Positions 1-8,574 of a stretch of DNA of 41,849 bases are shown one piece after another (the first letter of the stretch is position 1; each line of letters opens with the position of its first letter). Source of the DNA: Acetobacteraceae bacterium (GTDB lineage Bacteria; Pseudomonadota; Alphaproteobacteria; Acetobacterales; Acetobacteraceae); NCBI GenBank assembly GCA_021732665.1, contig JAKFUL010000034.1, positions 1-41,849 of the forward strand, written 5' to 3'. The notes beneath the pieces are model-generated. The model saw only the letters and a program-made list of their open reading frames with translations, ran no database searches and was not told where the DNA came from. The translations under genes and the position numbers were made by a program.

Positions 1-328
1 TGGCCCGCTGCACCGCGGCTTCGGCCAGGCCGCGATGGTGGGAATAGAACAGGCTGCCCATGAACTGGTCGCCGCCGTCGAGCAGGATGGCGGCCCGCCC
101 CTCGGCCGCCGTCGCCGCCCGCGCCCGCGCCGCCGCCGCCGCCAGCCGGGCCGAGCCGCCATAGCAGGCCGCCCCCTCCCGGCAGGCCGCGGAGTTGCCG
201 GCAATAGGAAGGTGGCGGCTATGGAAGTCGTTCATGTGCAGCAGCGAAAGCCGCGCAGCCGCCTGGGCGCGGGCAGAGGCCAGCGCCGGAAGCGCCAGCA
301 GGGGAAGGGCGCGTCGGGAGGTCAACAT
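1..328 (-). CDS. 5'-nucleotidase / metallophosphatase family protein, N-terminal part (runs off the window)
   Basis: Reading the minus strand from the ATG at 328 gives 109 codons before the window edge. The protein opens with a secretion signal (MLTSRRALPLLALPALASARAQA) containing a twin arginine, so export by Tat or Sec to the periplasm is likely. Two metal-binding blocks typical of the 5'-nucleotidase/UshA calcineurin-like family follow: LLHMNDFHSR at about residues 29-38 (the first Asp/His pair) and LLDGGDQFMGS at about 81-91. Family members hydrolyse nucleoside 5'-phosphates or 2',3'-cyclic nucleotides. The C-terminal substrate domain lies outside the window, so the exact substrate cannot be set. 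The gene is transcribed away from the TSUP gene starting at 464; the 135-base interval must hold both promoters. Confidence 0.85.
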   Translation of the reverse strand, partial: MLTSRRALPLLALPALASARAQAAARLSLLHMNDFHSRHLPIAGNSAACREGAACYGGSARLAAAAARARAATAAEGRAAILLDGGDQFMGSLFYSHHRGLAEAAVQRA

Positions 329-463
329 GCCCGCATCAAACCCCGGCAACATGCGGACATGCAAGGTGAAGACAATGACATCGCTCCCTGCCCTGACAGC
401 GCCGCATTCCTCGGCCCATAAAGGCAACTTCCCCCCGGACGACAACAGCCGGAGTGCCCCGCG

Positions 464-1369
464 ATGCAGGTCTACCTGCCCATCGCCGAAATGAGCGTGG
501 ATGCCTTCCTGCTGGTCGGCATCGGCTTTGGCGTGGGCTGGCTCTCGGGCCTGTTCGGCGTGGGCGGCGGGTTTTTGCTGACGCCCGCCTTGCTGCTGCT
601 GGGGATACCGGCGCCGGTGGCCGTCGCCTCGGGCGCCAATCAGGTGCTGGGGGCGTCGACCTCGGGCATGATCGCGCAGTCCAGGCGCGGCAATGTGGAT
701 TGGGTGATGGGGGCTGTGCTGGTGGCGGGCGGTCTGGTCGGCAGCGTGATCGGCATCCAGCTCTTCGCTTTCCTGCGCGGGGCGGGGCTGGTAGATGCGG
801 TGGTGTCCATCTTCTATGTGGTGGTCCTGGGCAGCGTCGGCTCGCTCATGATGATGGAGAGCCTGCGCGCCATCATGCGCCGCCGTGCCGAGGCGCCGGC
901 CCGGCTGCACCAGCACTTCTGGATGCACGGCCTGCCCTTCAAGATCCGCTTCCGCAAGTCGCGGCTGTTCATCTCGGTCATCCCGCCACTGCTGGTCGGG
1001 GCAGGGATCGGGCTGCTGTCGGCCATCATGGGCGTGGGCGGCGGCTTCATGCTGGTGCCGGCGATGATCTACCTGCTGGGCATCCCCACCGCCGTGGTGA
1101 TCGGCACCTCGCTGTTTCAGGTCGTGTGCGTGACCTCGGCGGTGACGATCATGTCGGCCTGGCAGCTCGGCAGCGTGGATATCGTTCTGACGCTGCTGCT
1201 GCTGGGCGGCGGCGTGGCGGGCGCGCAGTTCGGCGCGCAGATGGGCGGGCGGCTGCGCGGCGAGGAGACGCGCGCGCTGCTCGGGCTGCTCGTGCTTTCG
1301 GTGGCGGCCATGCTGTTCTGGGGGCTGATCGACACGCCCGAGCGCGTCTTCAACATGGGGCCGGGCTGA
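464..1369 (+). CDS. TSUP family anion exporter (TauE/SafE-like sulfite exporter family)
   Basis: The 301-residue product is very hydrophobic, with about eight membrane segments in two homologous halves. Each half carries the family signature: LFGVGGGFLLTPALLLLGIP near residues 29-48 and IMGVGGGFMLVPAMIYLLGIP near 188-208. TSUP proteins are inner-membrane carriers, and characterised members export sulfite, sulfoacetate or related anions. The substrate here is not shown. A GGAG lies about 10 bases before the ATG at 464; an in-frame ATG at 494 is a possible alternative. The stop overlaps the next ATG as TGATG. The following Alph_Pro_TM gene is often found beside TSUP genes in alphaproteobacteria (family knowledge), so the two probably work together in the membrane. 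Confidence 0.88.
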   Translation: MQVYLPIAEMSVDAFLLVGIGFGVGWLSGLFGVGGGFLLTPALLLLGIPAPVAVASGANQVLGASTSGMIAQSRRGNVDWVMGAVLVAGGLVGSVIGIQLFAFLRGAGLVDAVVSIFYVVVLGSVGSLMMMESLRAIMRRRAEAPARLHQHFWMHGLPFKIRFRKSRLFISVIPPLLVGAGIGLLSAIMGVGGGFMLVPAMIYLLGIPTAVVIGTSLFQVVCVTSAVTIMSAWQLGSVDIVLTLLLLGGGVAGAQFGAQMGGRLRGEETRALLGLLVLSVAAMLFWGLIDTPERVFNMGPG

Positions 1370-2103
1370 TGCGGTGGCTGTTCGCGCTGTTGCTGTTCGC
1401 CGCACCCGCCCTCGCCCAGCCGGAGGAGCCGCTGGTGGCCCGCCTCAGCCAGGACCGGGTGGAGGTTTCCACCACCTTCGATGGCGCTTCCATCCTGGTC
1501 TATGGCAGCACGGCGCAGCCGATCGGGCCGGGCGGGGCGGAGATCCTCATCGTTACCCGCGGGCCGGAGCAGTCCTTCACTGTCCGCCGGAAGGTGCGCG
1601 TGTTGGGGATGTGGTTCAACGGCCCCTCGGCCCAGTTTCTCGACGTGCCGGCCTTCTATTCCGTGGCCGGTACCCTGCCCGCCTGGAGATTGTTGCCGGA
1701 GGCGATGCGCGGTGCCTTCAGCCTGGGCCTGGACCTGCTGCCGATGGAGAGCACAGGCGCCCGCGCGCCGCAATTCCGCGCCGCCTTGCTTGAACTCAAG
1801 CAGCAGGCCGGGATGTGGCAGGAGGATGCCGCGCCGGTGGAAATCGGCGCCAACCGGCTGTTTTCCTCGCGCCTGCCGCTCCCTGCCACCATCCCCGCAG
1901 GCGAATACAGGGTGCAGGTGCTGCTGGTGGAAAGCCGGCGTGTGGTGGCGCAGCGGGAGATGCGCTTCCTGGTGGAACGCGTGGGCACGGCCGCCACCAT
2001 CGCCAATGTCGCGCGCTACCAGCCTTTGCTCTACGGTGTGATCTGCGTGCTGTTGGCGGCGCTCGCCGGCTGGCTGGGCAGCGTGGTGTTCCGGAGGGGT
2101 TGA
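1369..2103 (+). CDS. Alph_Pro_TM / TIGR02186 family membrane-anchored periplasmic protein
   Basis: This 244-residue protein begins with a signal peptide (RWLFALLLFAAPALAQ). A roughly 200-residue beta-rich periplasmic part follows, containing STTFDGASILVYGS and TVRRKVRVLGMWFNG. It ends in one membrane helix (about residues 219-241) with a short basic tail, RRG. This architecture and these motifs match the putative transmembrane family restricted to alphaproteobacteria; no biochemical function is established. The ATG at 1369 overlaps the TSUP stop by one base and the gene's own stop overlaps the next ATG in the same way, so translation of the three genes is probably coupled. I infer that it is an accessory periplasmic partner of the TSUP exporter. 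The family call is firmer than the role. Confidence 0.82.
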   Translation: MRWLFALLLFAAPALAQPEEPLVARLSQDRVEVSTTFDGASILVYGSTAQPIGPGGAEILIVTRGPEQSFTVRRKVRVLGMWFNGPSAQFLDVPAFYSVAGTLPAWRLLPEAMRGAFSLGLDLLPMESTGARAPQFRAALLELKQQAGMWQEDAAPVEIGANRLFSSRLPLPATIPAGEYRVQVLLVESRRVVAQREMRFLVERVGTAATIANVARYQPLLYGVICVLLAALAGWLGSVVFRRG

Positions 2104-2585
2104 TGCCTGAAGCCGAGGCGCGGCGAAATCGCGTTTTCCTCGTGGTGGTGGATGACAGCGCCGAGCGCGCGGTCGCGCTGAAATACGCCTGCCTGCGGGC
2201 GAAGAAATCCGGCGGCCGGGTGGCCCTGTTGCGGGTGCTGGAACCGGCGGGACAAACCGAATGGGCCGGCGTGGGCGCCCTGCTGGCACAGGAGCGGCGG
2301 GAACAGGCGGAGCAATTGCTCAGCGGCCTGGCGGCGCAGGTGAACGAGATCACCGGCGGCGTGCCGCTGCTGATCATCCGCGAGGGCGACCCGCGCGAGG
2401 AATTGCTGAAGCTGCTGGCGGAGGAGAAGACCATCTCCATCCTGGTGCTGGCCGCGGCACCGGGAAATGGCGGGCCCGGGCCGCTGATCGCGGCGCTGAC
2501 CGGGCGCTACGCCACGCGGATGCGGGTGCCGATGACGATCGTGCCGGCGGGGCTTTCGGCCGAGGAACTGGACAGGGTGACCTAA
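2103..2585 (+). CDS. Universal stress protein (UspA domain)
   Basis: The 160-residue product has the Usp alpha/beta fold: a first strand FLVVVDDSAERAVALKYA (residues ~11-28), then VALLRVLEP, LLIIREGDPREELLKL, ILVLAAA and a final strand MTIVPAG. The nucleotide-loop region reads GNGGPGPLIAALTGR. It keeps the glycine spacing of ATP-binding Usp proteins, but the usual Ser/Thr after the last Gly is Arg, so ATP binding is uncertain. Usp proteins are cytoplasmic stress or signalling proteins. The start is fixed by the TGATG junction with the upstream gene, making this the third gene of a coupled operon. Its TAA lies in the four-base overlap CTAA with the convergent GST gene. Confidence 0.85.
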   Translation: MPEAEARRNRVFLVVVDDSAERAVALKYACLRAKKSGGRVALLRVLEPAGQTEWAGVGALLAQERREQAEQLLSGLAAQVNEITGGVPLLIIREGDPREELLKLLAEEKTISILVLAAAPGNGGPGPLIAALTGRYATRMRVPMTIVPAGLSAEELDRVT

Positions 2586-3196
2586 ACCACCGCCTCGGTG
2601 ATGTTCTGCGGCACAGGCACCGTCGCCGCAAAGCTGGCCCGTTGTTCCAGCCCTGCGCTCAGCGCCGCCAGCCCGGGGTGCCGCGCGGCCCAAGGGTGTT
2701 CAGCGTATCGCACGGAGAGGTAGCGCAGCACCGTCCCCGCGCAGATCTCGGCCAGGCCGAAGCCCTGGCCGATGGCGGGGTTGGCCGCCAACGCCGCCAG
2801 CCCGCCATCGATCTTGCGCCGCTGCCTGCCGATCCAGGGCGCGCTCGGCGCCTCGCGCCGGCGCTCGAAAAACAGCAGCACCGTGGCATCGCAGATGCCG
2901 TCGCAGATCACCTCGACCTGCCGCGCCGCCAGCGCCGCCATGGGGTCGCGCGGCAACAGCGGCGGCTCGGGGTGCATCACCTCCAGCCATTCCAGGATGT
3001 AGCGGCTTTCGTAGATGCCCCGCCCGTCCGCGGTGATCAGGACGGGCAGCTTTTCCAGCGGGTTATAGGCCGGTGTCACGGTATCGGCGTGCCAGGGCAC
3101 CTCCGTCCGGGTCTCGAAGGGAATGCCCTTCTCAATCAGCGCAATCCTCACCTTGCGCGCATAGGGCGAGGGTGTCGCGCTGATCAGCCGGTACAA
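2582..3196 (-). CDS. Glutathione S-transferase family protein
   Basis: The N-terminus YRLISATPSPYARKVRIALI followed by EKGIPFE and, near residues 45-66, NPLEKLPVLITADGRGIYES is the thioredoxin-like GST domain; the cis-Pro before VLI and the acidic-Ser pair ES bind glutathione. An all-helical C-terminal domain completes 204 residues, a normal length for this cytoplasmic class. The chosen start is the TTG at 3196, four bases after the stop of the upstream Bug receptor gene, because homologous GSTs begin at this point. The in-frame ATG at 3307 would add about 37 Arg/Pro-rich residues read out of frame from the receptor gene. Linkage to the receptor suggests handling of an electrophilic or halogenated substrate, which is inference. 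Confidence 0.83.
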   Translation of the reverse strand: MYRLISATPSPYARKVRIALIEKGIPFETRTEVPWHADTVTPAYNPLEKLPVLITADGRGIYESRYILEWLEVMHPEPPLLPRDPMAALAARQVEVICDGICDATVLLFFERRREAPSAPWIGRQRRKIDGGLAALAANPAIGQGFGLAEICAGTVLRYLSVRYAEHPWAARHPGLAALSAGLEQRASFAATVPVPQNITEAVV

Positions 3197-3200
3197 GCGC

Positions 3201-4169
3201 TCAGTCCACCAAGGCGTTGGTCGAGCGCACGACCTCGCCCCAGGCCGCGCGTTCGCTGCGCTGGAACTCGCCCAGCCATTCCGGCGTCGTGGGCTGGGGC
3301 GTAGCACCCTGCTGGCGCATCACTTCCATGAATTGCGGCGCGGTCATCGCCTGCCGCACCGCGGCGTTCAGCTGCGCGATAATGGGTGCCGGGGTGCGGG
3401 CCGGCGCGTAGATCGCCTTCCACAGCCCGCTGTCCAGCGGCACGCCGAAGCTGCTGACCGTGGGCACGCCGGGGAAGAGCGGCACCTCGCCCGGCGCCAG
3501 CACGGCGACCGCGCGGGCACCGCCGCCGCGCACCAGGCTCTCGGCGCCGCCGGCGGGCAGGGCGAAGAAATCCACCTGGCTGGCCAGAATGGCCTGCATG
3601 GCCGGCGCCTGGCCGACGAAGGGCACATGCAACGCGCGCACGCCGCGGTTCTGCAGGATGCGCTCGGTCGCCAGATGCGGCGTGGAGGCCACACCCCAGC
3701 TGGCATAGGTGATGGCGTCCGCGCGGGGGCGGGCGGCCTCGATCAGGTCCTGGAAGCTGCGGATATTCGGCTTGCTCGGCCCCACCACCAGGGCGAAGGG
3801 GAATTTCCCGATCAGGCTGATCGGCGCCAGGTCGCGGTCCGGGTCATAGGACAGGTTGCGATAGGCGAAGGGGTTGATCGCCTGGGTATCGACAATGCCC
3901 ATCCACAGCGTGTGGCCATCGGGTGCGGCGCGCGCGACGGCGGTGGCGCCCAGGCTGCCATTGGCGCCTGGCCGGTTCTCGATCACCACGGGCTGGCCCA
4001 GCACGGCGGTCAGCGAGGGGGCGATCGCCCGGCAGATGATGTCGTTCAGCCCGCCCGGCGGATAGCCGGAAATGATGCGGACCGTGCGGTCGGGGAAAGC
4101 CAGCGCGGGGCTGGCAAGGGCTAGGGTGGCGGAGGCGCCCAACAGGGCGCGGCGGCGAATTTTCGGCAT
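3201..4169 (-). CDS. Bug-type tripartite tricarboxylate transporter substrate-binding protein
   Basis: This 322-residue exported receptor starts with a signal peptide carrying consecutive arginines (KIRRRALLGASATLALASPALA), Tat-like in form. The mature part has the Bug hallmarks SGYPPGGLNDIICRAIAPSL, VVIENRPGANGSLGATAVA and APDGHTLWMG, which form the carboxylate-binding pocket, and a C-terminal lobe ending near WGEVVRST. Bug proteins are periplasmic receptors for carboxylates and other small organic acids. The strong Shine-Dalgarno AAGGAGGACCTC directly before the ATG supports the start. The GST gene follows four bases after its stop. No permease genes (tctA/tctB) are near, as is usual for the expanded orphan Bug families. 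Confidence 0.92.
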   Translation of the reverse strand: MPKIRRRALLGASATLALASPALAFPDRTVRIISGYPPGGLNDIICRAIAPSLTAVLGQPVVIENRPGANGSLGATAVARAAPDGHTLWMGIVDTQAINPFAYRNLSYDPDRDLAPISLIGKFPFALVVGPSKPNIRSFQDLIEAARPRADAITYASWGVASTPHLATERILQNRGVRALHVPFVGQAPAMQAILASQVDFFALPAGGAESLVRGGGARAVAVLAPGEVPLFPGVPTVSSFGVPLDSGLWKAIYAPARTPAPIIAQLNAAVRQAMTAPQFMEVMRQQGATPQPTTPEWLGEFQRSERAAWGEVVRSTNALVD

Positions 4170-4231
4170 GAGGTCCTCCTTGTGGGGATCGGCGTTCCCT
4201 GGACCCTATTGGCTTACCCGCGTGCCCTGGG

Positions 4232-5041
4232 TCAAGCCGGGGGCAGCAGCCTATTCAGGCTGCCGGTGGTGGGCGCCGCCGCCAGGAAGCCCAACTCGCC
4301 CCCGCGCATCTGCTTCGCTGCCTCGCTGAGCGCACCCATGCAGTGGCGGTACAGCGCGCCGCCGAGTGATACCCGCCTGACCCCAGCCGCCGCCAGGGTG
4401 GCAACAGGCACCGGACCCGTGCGCGGGCCGCCCACCACATTGACCGGCAGCGGCGCCACCGCGCGCACCACCGCCTCGATCGCCGCCATGTCGGGCAGGC
4501 CGGGGGCGTAGAGCACATCGGCGCCGACCTCGGCGAAGGCGACCAGGCGGCGGATGGTGTCGTCCAGGTCCGGCCGGCCATGGAGGAAGTTATCCGCCCG
4601 CGCGGTCAGCAGGATGCGGCCCTTCGCGGCGGCCGCGGCCGCCTTGATGCGCGCCACCGCGTGGTCGAAGTGATGGATGGGCCGGGTGGGGTCGGTGGTG
4701 ATGTCCTCGATCCCCAACCCTGCGAGGCCAGCCGCGATGGCGGCCTCCACGGTGGCTACGCAATCTTCGGGTTCGGGGCCGAAGCCATCCTCCAGGTCGC
4801 CATTCACCGGCAGCCCGGTCAGGCGCGCCATCAGCGCCGCATTCGCGATGGCTGCCTCGCGCGTCACGGCCGCGCGGGCGTCGGGCACGCCCATGGCGAA
4901 GGCAATGGCGAGCGAGCTGGAGGCGATGGCCTGAAAGCCCTCGGCCTTCATCATCAGAGCCGACATCCCATCCCAGGGGTTGGGCATGACGAAGGCGCCG
5001 GGTGAGGCATGCAGGGCCTTGAATGTCTCATACGGGGTCAT
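4232..5041 (-). CDS. Isocitrate lyase/PEP mutase superfamily protein
   Basis: The 269-residue product has the N-terminus YETFKALHASPGAFVMPNPWDGMSA, the block SSSLAIAFAMGVPD, the metal-binding segment PVNGDLEDGFGPEPE (residues ~84-98) and GLAGLGIEDITTDP. These identify the oxocarboxylate-lyase family that includes PEP mutase, carboxyvinyl-carboxyphosphonate phosphorylmutase, oxaloacetate decarboxylases and 2-methylisocitrate lyase. Substrate cannot be assigned. The loop cysteine typical of isocitrate lyases (KKCGH) is absent, so true isocitrate lyase is unlikely. I chose the ATG at 5041 because it has GGAG seven bases upstream and matches where homologues begin; the ATG at 5053 is a four-residue longer alternative. 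Two palindromes lie 150-200 bases upstream. Confidence 0.85.
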   Translation of the reverse strand: MTPYETFKALHASPGAFVMPNPWDGMSALMMKAEGFQAIASSSLAIAFAMGVPDARAAVTREAAIANAALMARLTGLPVNGDLEDGFGPEPEDCVATVEAAIAAGLAGLGIEDITTDPTRPIHHFDHAVARIKAAAAAAKGRILLTARADNFLHGRPDLDDTIRRLVAFAEVGADVLYAPGLPDMAAIEAVVRAVAPLPVNVVGGPRTGPVPVATLAAAGVRRVSLGGALYRHCMGALSEAAKQMRGGELGFLAAAPTTGSLNRLLPPA

Positions 5042-5193
5042 GGCGCTCTCCATTGTTGCGCCGATGATAACAACAAAGGCCAGCCTGGGTAGGACGGCCT
5101 TTCCTGCAACCCTGCCATACGGCGGGCGGTACTCAACGCAGGATGGTTGCCACCCGGCGGTTCTGCGGCTCGCGCCCGCCATGTTCTAGCGAT

Positions 5194-5211
5194 CCGGCAA
5201 ATTTTGGCCGG
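5194..5211. promoter_or_regulatory. Imperfect palindrome, possible operator 1
   Basis: CCGGCAAATTTTGGCCGG pairs at seven of nine positions around its centre and has an AT-rich middle. It lies in the 281-base gap upstream of the PEP-mutase-like gene (minus strand start 5041). Seen in sequence; use as a regulator site is inference. Confidence 0.35.
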
Positions 5212-5220
5212 TGAGCGCAG

Positions 5221-5238
5221 TCTTGTGGATCCGCAAGA
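5221..5238. promoter_or_regulatory. Palindrome, possible operator 2
   Basis: TCTTGTGGATCCGCAAGA is an 18-base palindrome with eight of nine pairs complementary, starting ten bases after the palindrome at 5194-5211. Two such sites about 27 bases centre to centre in the same intergenic gap look like binding sites for one or two dimeric regulators. No regulator gene is adjacent. Confidence 0.4.
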
Positions 5239-5322
5239 CTTGCCCATTCGAAAACGTGGCCAGTGCTCACACCGGATCGAGGAAGTAACTGAAAATACGA
5301 TATTGATGCTATTTTTGTCGTT

Positions 5323-7404
5323 TTAACCCCGAGCAAGCTCGATCACGGCATCCGCGGCAAAACAACCTGCGGGCAGGGCGAAGACCGGGTTGATGTCCAC
5401 CGCCAGCAGGCGCGGGCCGGCGGCGCTGGCGAAGGTGCTGAGGTTGGAGAGCGTCGCGGCCAGCGCGGCAAGATCGGCTTTCGGCCGGCCGCGGGCGCCG
5501 TCCAACAACGAAAAACCTTTCAGGCCGCGGATCATCGCTTCGGCCTCGGCCTGGCCGAAGGGGCAGCGGCGGAAGGCCACGTCCTTCAGCACCTCGATGA
5601 AGATGCCGCCCAGACCCACCATGGCGATGGGGCCGAAGACCGGGTCGTTCACGATGCCCATGGCCATCTCGGTGCCGCCCTTGATCTGCTTGGCGACCAA
5701 CACGCCCTCCATTCGGCCATGCGCGGTGCCGCGCTCGATCAGCGTGGCGAAGTTTTCCCGCACCGCGGCAGCGTCGAGGACGTCCAGGATGACGCCGCCG
5801 ATCTCCGATTTGTGGATGATGTCGGGCGAGAGGATTTTCAGCACCACGGGGTAGCCGAAGGCCTCCGCCGCGCGCAGGGCGCTTTCGGCATCGGCGCAGG
5901 CGGCCTCGGGCACCGCGGGCACGCCGGCGGCGGCGAGGATGCGCTTGGCCTCGGCCTCGGAGGGTGTTGTCGCCGGCAACTCCACCACCGGCAGGGGCGG
6001 CGGCGGCGCGGGTTCGGCGGCGAAGGCACGGCCGAAGAACTCCATGGCGTGCAGCGCGACAACCGCGCGGGTCGGGTCCTCGAACACCAGGAAGCCGTCA
6101 TCCTGGTACTCCTGCACCATCTTGGCCGGCGCGATCACGCTCATGCACCATAGGCGGTCGGGGTGCTGTCGCATCACCCGGGTCATCTGCGTGCGGATAT
6201 GGCCGCCCATGGACTTGCTGCCGCCGGCCTGGGTGAAGAAGCCGATGATGGAGGTGTAGCCGCCGTCCACCGCCAGGCTTTCGGCGAATTCGCCGATCAT
6301 CGCGGGCTGGTTGAAGGTCTGTGCCGTGCAATCCACCGGATTGCGCGGCGCGCAGAAGGAGATTTTTTCGCGCAGCATCGCCTGCGCCGCCTCGGGCATG
6401 GCGGGCATGGCAAAACCCAGCAGATCGGCCGCGTCGGAGATCAGCACGCCGGCGCCGCCGCTCACCGTCAGCACGCCCAGCGTGTTGTGGACGGGGTAGA
6501 TGCGCCGGGTGGCGGCATAGGCGATGTCCAGCGCCTCCTCGGTGTTTTTCGCCCGTAGCACGCCGAATTCGCGCAGCACCGCGTCCGTCACCGCGTCATC
6601 ACCGGCGATCGAGGCAGTGTGGGATTTGGCGGCCTCGCCCCCCAGGGCGGAGCGGCCGACCTTCATCATCACGATGGGCTTCTTGTTCCGGCGCGCCAGG
6701 TCCAGGGCGGCCAGGAATTTTTCCGATTCGCGAATGCCCTCGGCATAGGCGCAGATCACGTCCACCTCTGGCGCTCCAGCCATCCAGCCCAGCACATCGC
6801 CCAGCGACACATCCGCCTCATTGCCCGTGGTGACGCAGACTGGCGTGCCAAGAAAACGGTTGCGCGCCACCGAATAGACATGCGTGCCATAGGCGCCGGA
6901 TTGCGACGCGATGCCGATGCGCCCGGGCAGCGGCCAGCCGGTCTCGAAGCTGGAGGAGAAGATGGGGTAGAAACCGATTGCGGCGTTGAACAGCCCCAGG
7001 CAGTTCGGCCCCAGCAGCCGCATGCCATAGCGGCGAACGATGCGGACCAGCGCCTCCTGCCGGGCGGCGCCGGCCTCGTCCATCTCGGCGAAGCCGGCGG
7101 TGAACATGATGATGCCGCGGCAACCCTTCTCGCCCAGCGCGGCCACGGCTTCCATCGCGGCGTCGCCGGCCACGGCGATGACCGCGACATCCGGCACGGC
7201 GGGCAGCGACGCCACATCGGCATAGGCGCGCAGGCCCTGGATGACATCGCGCTTCGGATTGACCGGGTAGATCTCGCCCTGGAAATTCTGGCTCTGCATA
7301 TAGGCGATGGGCCGGCCGCCGATGCGGCTGGGATCGTCGGACGCGCCGATGACGGCAATGGAGCGCGGCCGGATCAGCGGATCCAGCGAGGCGAAGTCGA
7401 TCAT
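5323..7404 (-). CDS. ADP-forming acyl-CoA synthetase (acetate--CoA ligase family), fused alpha-beta subunits
   Basis: The 693-residue protein fuses the subunits of NDP-forming acyl-CoA synthetases. An N-terminal CoA-binding Rossmann domain (RSIAVIGASDDPSRIGG, residues ~14-30) is followed by a succinyl-CoA-ligase-like domain with GPNCLGLFN (132-140) and ASQSGAYG (166-173). The phosphohistidine H262 lies in KSHTASIAGDD. A C-terminal ATP-grasp domain runs from about residue 475 with GYPVVLKILSPDIIHKSEIGG and ends at VDINPVFALPAG. Such enzymes interconvert acyl-CoA, ADP and phosphate with acid, CoA and ATP in the cytoplasm. The acid used here is unknown. The gene lies 28 bases downstream of the M20 deacylase on the same strand, so the pair may deacylate a substrate and then activate the freed acid. 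Confidence 0.9.
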   Translation of the reverse strand: MIDFASLDPLIRPRSIAVIGASDDPSRIGGRPIAYMQSQNFQGEIYPVNPKRDVIQGLRAYADVASLPAVPDVAVIAVAGDAAMEAVAALGEKGCRGIIMFTAGFAEMDEAGAARQEALVRIVRRYGMRLLGPNCLGLFNAAIGFYPIFSSSFETGWPLPGRIGIASQSGAYGTHVYSVARNRFLGTPVCVTTGNEADVSLGDVLGWMAGAPEVDVICAYAEGIRESEKFLAALDLARRNKKPIVMMKVGRSALGGEAAKSHTASIAGDDAVTDAVLREFGVLRAKNTEEALDIAYAATRRIYPVHNTLGVLTVSGGAGVLISDAADLLGFAMPAMPEAAQAMLREKISFCAPRNPVDCTAQTFNQPAMIGEFAESLAVDGGYTSIIGFFTQAGGSKSMGGHIRTQMTRVMRQHPDRLWCMSVIAPAKMVQEYQDDGFLVFEDPTRAVVALHAMEFFGRAFAAEPAPPPPLPVVELPATTPSEAEAKRILAAAGVPAVPEAACADAESALRAAEAFGYPVVLKILSPDIIHKSEIGGVILDVLDAAAVRENFATLIERGTAHGRMEGVLVAKQIKGGTEMAMGIVNDPVFGPIAMVGLGGIFIEVLKDVAFRRCPFGQAEAEAMIRGLKGFSLLDGARGRPKADLAALAATLSNLSTFASAAGPRLLAVDINPVFALPAGCFAADAVIELARG

Positions 7405-7432
7405 GGCGTTTCCCTATTCGGACTGAAGTATT

Positions 7433-8527
7433 CTACTCTTGGGCTGCGAGCAGCCGGGCGAAAAGCTCGCACGCCGCCTCCAGATCGGCCAGGGCCACGC
7501 ATTCATGCGGGGTGTGCGCGGTGGAGATGTCTCCGGGCCCCAGCACCACACAGGGGGCGATATCCTGCAACTCCGAAGCATCGGTGCCATAAGGCGCCGT
7601 CGTCGCGGGACGGTTGGTGTGGCGCACGGCGAGTGCCACCAGCGGGTGATCCAAAGGCAGCTCCGGCGGCGCGCCCTCCCGCGCCTCGGTCAGCTTGAGG
7701 CCGGCGCGGCGGGCGGCGCCGCGCACCGCATCCAGCACCGGGGCCGGGTCCACGCCCCGGCTGTAGCGGAATTTTATGTGAGCGGTGGCGAGCGCCACGG
7801 TCACGTTGTTGGCCGTGCCGTGGTTGTCGACCACCAGGTTGAAATCGCTGAAGGGCGGATCGTAATTCGTGTCCTGCAAGGTGGGGTCGCTGCGCAGGCG
7901 TTCGAACACGCTCTTCATCTCGGCCAGGAAGGGGATCATCGCCCAATTGGCATTGGTGCCCTGGCCGGTGGAGGAATGCGCCTGCACGCCCATCGCCTCG
8001 GCCTTGAACTGGATGTGCACGCGGTGGCCGCGCACCGGGGTCAGGCTGGTGGGCTCGGCCACGAAGATGCCGCGCAGGTTCTGCGCCCGCGCCAGTTCGC
8101 TGCGCTCGGCAATGGCCCGGGCGCCGGCCTTGGTGGTTTCCTCATCGGCGGTGATCAGCAGCGTGGCGCCGATGTTTTCTGGGGCGCGACGGGCGGCCAG
8201 GATGCAGGCGGCCACCGCGCCCTTCATGTCCTGGCTGCCCAGGCCGTGGATGATGCCGTTCTCGAACCGGCCGGACCACGGGTCGCTCTCCCACCCCGTG
8301 GCCGGCACCGTGTCCATGTGGCCGGAAAGACCGAAGCCGCCCGAGGGGCCGCGATGCGCCACCAGCGCCCGCTTCGCCACCCCGGCAGCGTCGATGTAGT
8401 CGATGCGTTCGATCTCGAAGCCGCCGAGCTCGGCCTCGATCCGGTCAGCGACGGGGATGTTGGAGAGGTTGCTGCGGCTGTCGATCCGCACCAGGGCCTG
8501 GGTGAGGGCGAGGAGTTCTGTGTCCAT
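7433..8527 (-). CDS. M20 family metallo-deacylase (ArgE/DapE-like)
   Basis: The 364-residue cytoplasmic hydrolase carries the full dinuclear-metal set of M20 enzymes: H70 and D72 in GHMDTVP, bridging D100 in GSQDMKG, catalytic E129 and ligand E130 in TADEETT, E158 in AEPT and the C-terminal H341 in TAHTPHE. The lid/dimer domain occupies about residues 165-275. Family members remove acyl groups from amino acids (acetylornithine, succinyl-diaminopimelate) or cleave dipeptides. Sequence alone does not separate these. The ATG at 8527 is preferred over the codon at 8563 because homologues start at this point, although the Shine-Dalgarno is weak. It is divergent from the threonine-synthase-like gene across 47 bases, so one control region could serve both directions. 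Confidence 0.88.
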   Translation of the reverse strand: MDTELLALTQALVRIDSRSNLSNIPVADRIEAELGGFEIERIDYIDAAGVAKRALVAHRGPSGGFGLSGHMDTVPATGWESDPWSGRFENGIIHGLGSQDMKGAVAACILAARRAPENIGATLLITADEETTKAGARAIAERSELARAQNLRGIFVAEPTSLTPVRGHRVHIQFKAEAMGVQAHSSTGQGTNANWAMIPFLAEMKSVFERLRSDPTLQDTNYDPPFSDFNLVVDNHGTANNVTVALATAHIKFRYSRGVDPAPVLDAVRGAARRAGLKLTEAREGAPPELPLDHPLVALAVRHTNRPATTAPYGTDASELQDIAPCVVLGPGDISTAHTPHECVALADLEAACELFARLLAAQE

Positions 8528-8574
8528 ATCAGGCAGGCTTGCAGCGGGTGCGGCCCCGCGCAACCCTGAGGGCC

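Noticed and set aside
3197..3307. N-terminal extension of the GST to ATG 3307
   Set aside because: The added residues come from out-of-frame reading of the receptor gene, and GSTs begin at the strand found after TTG 3196.
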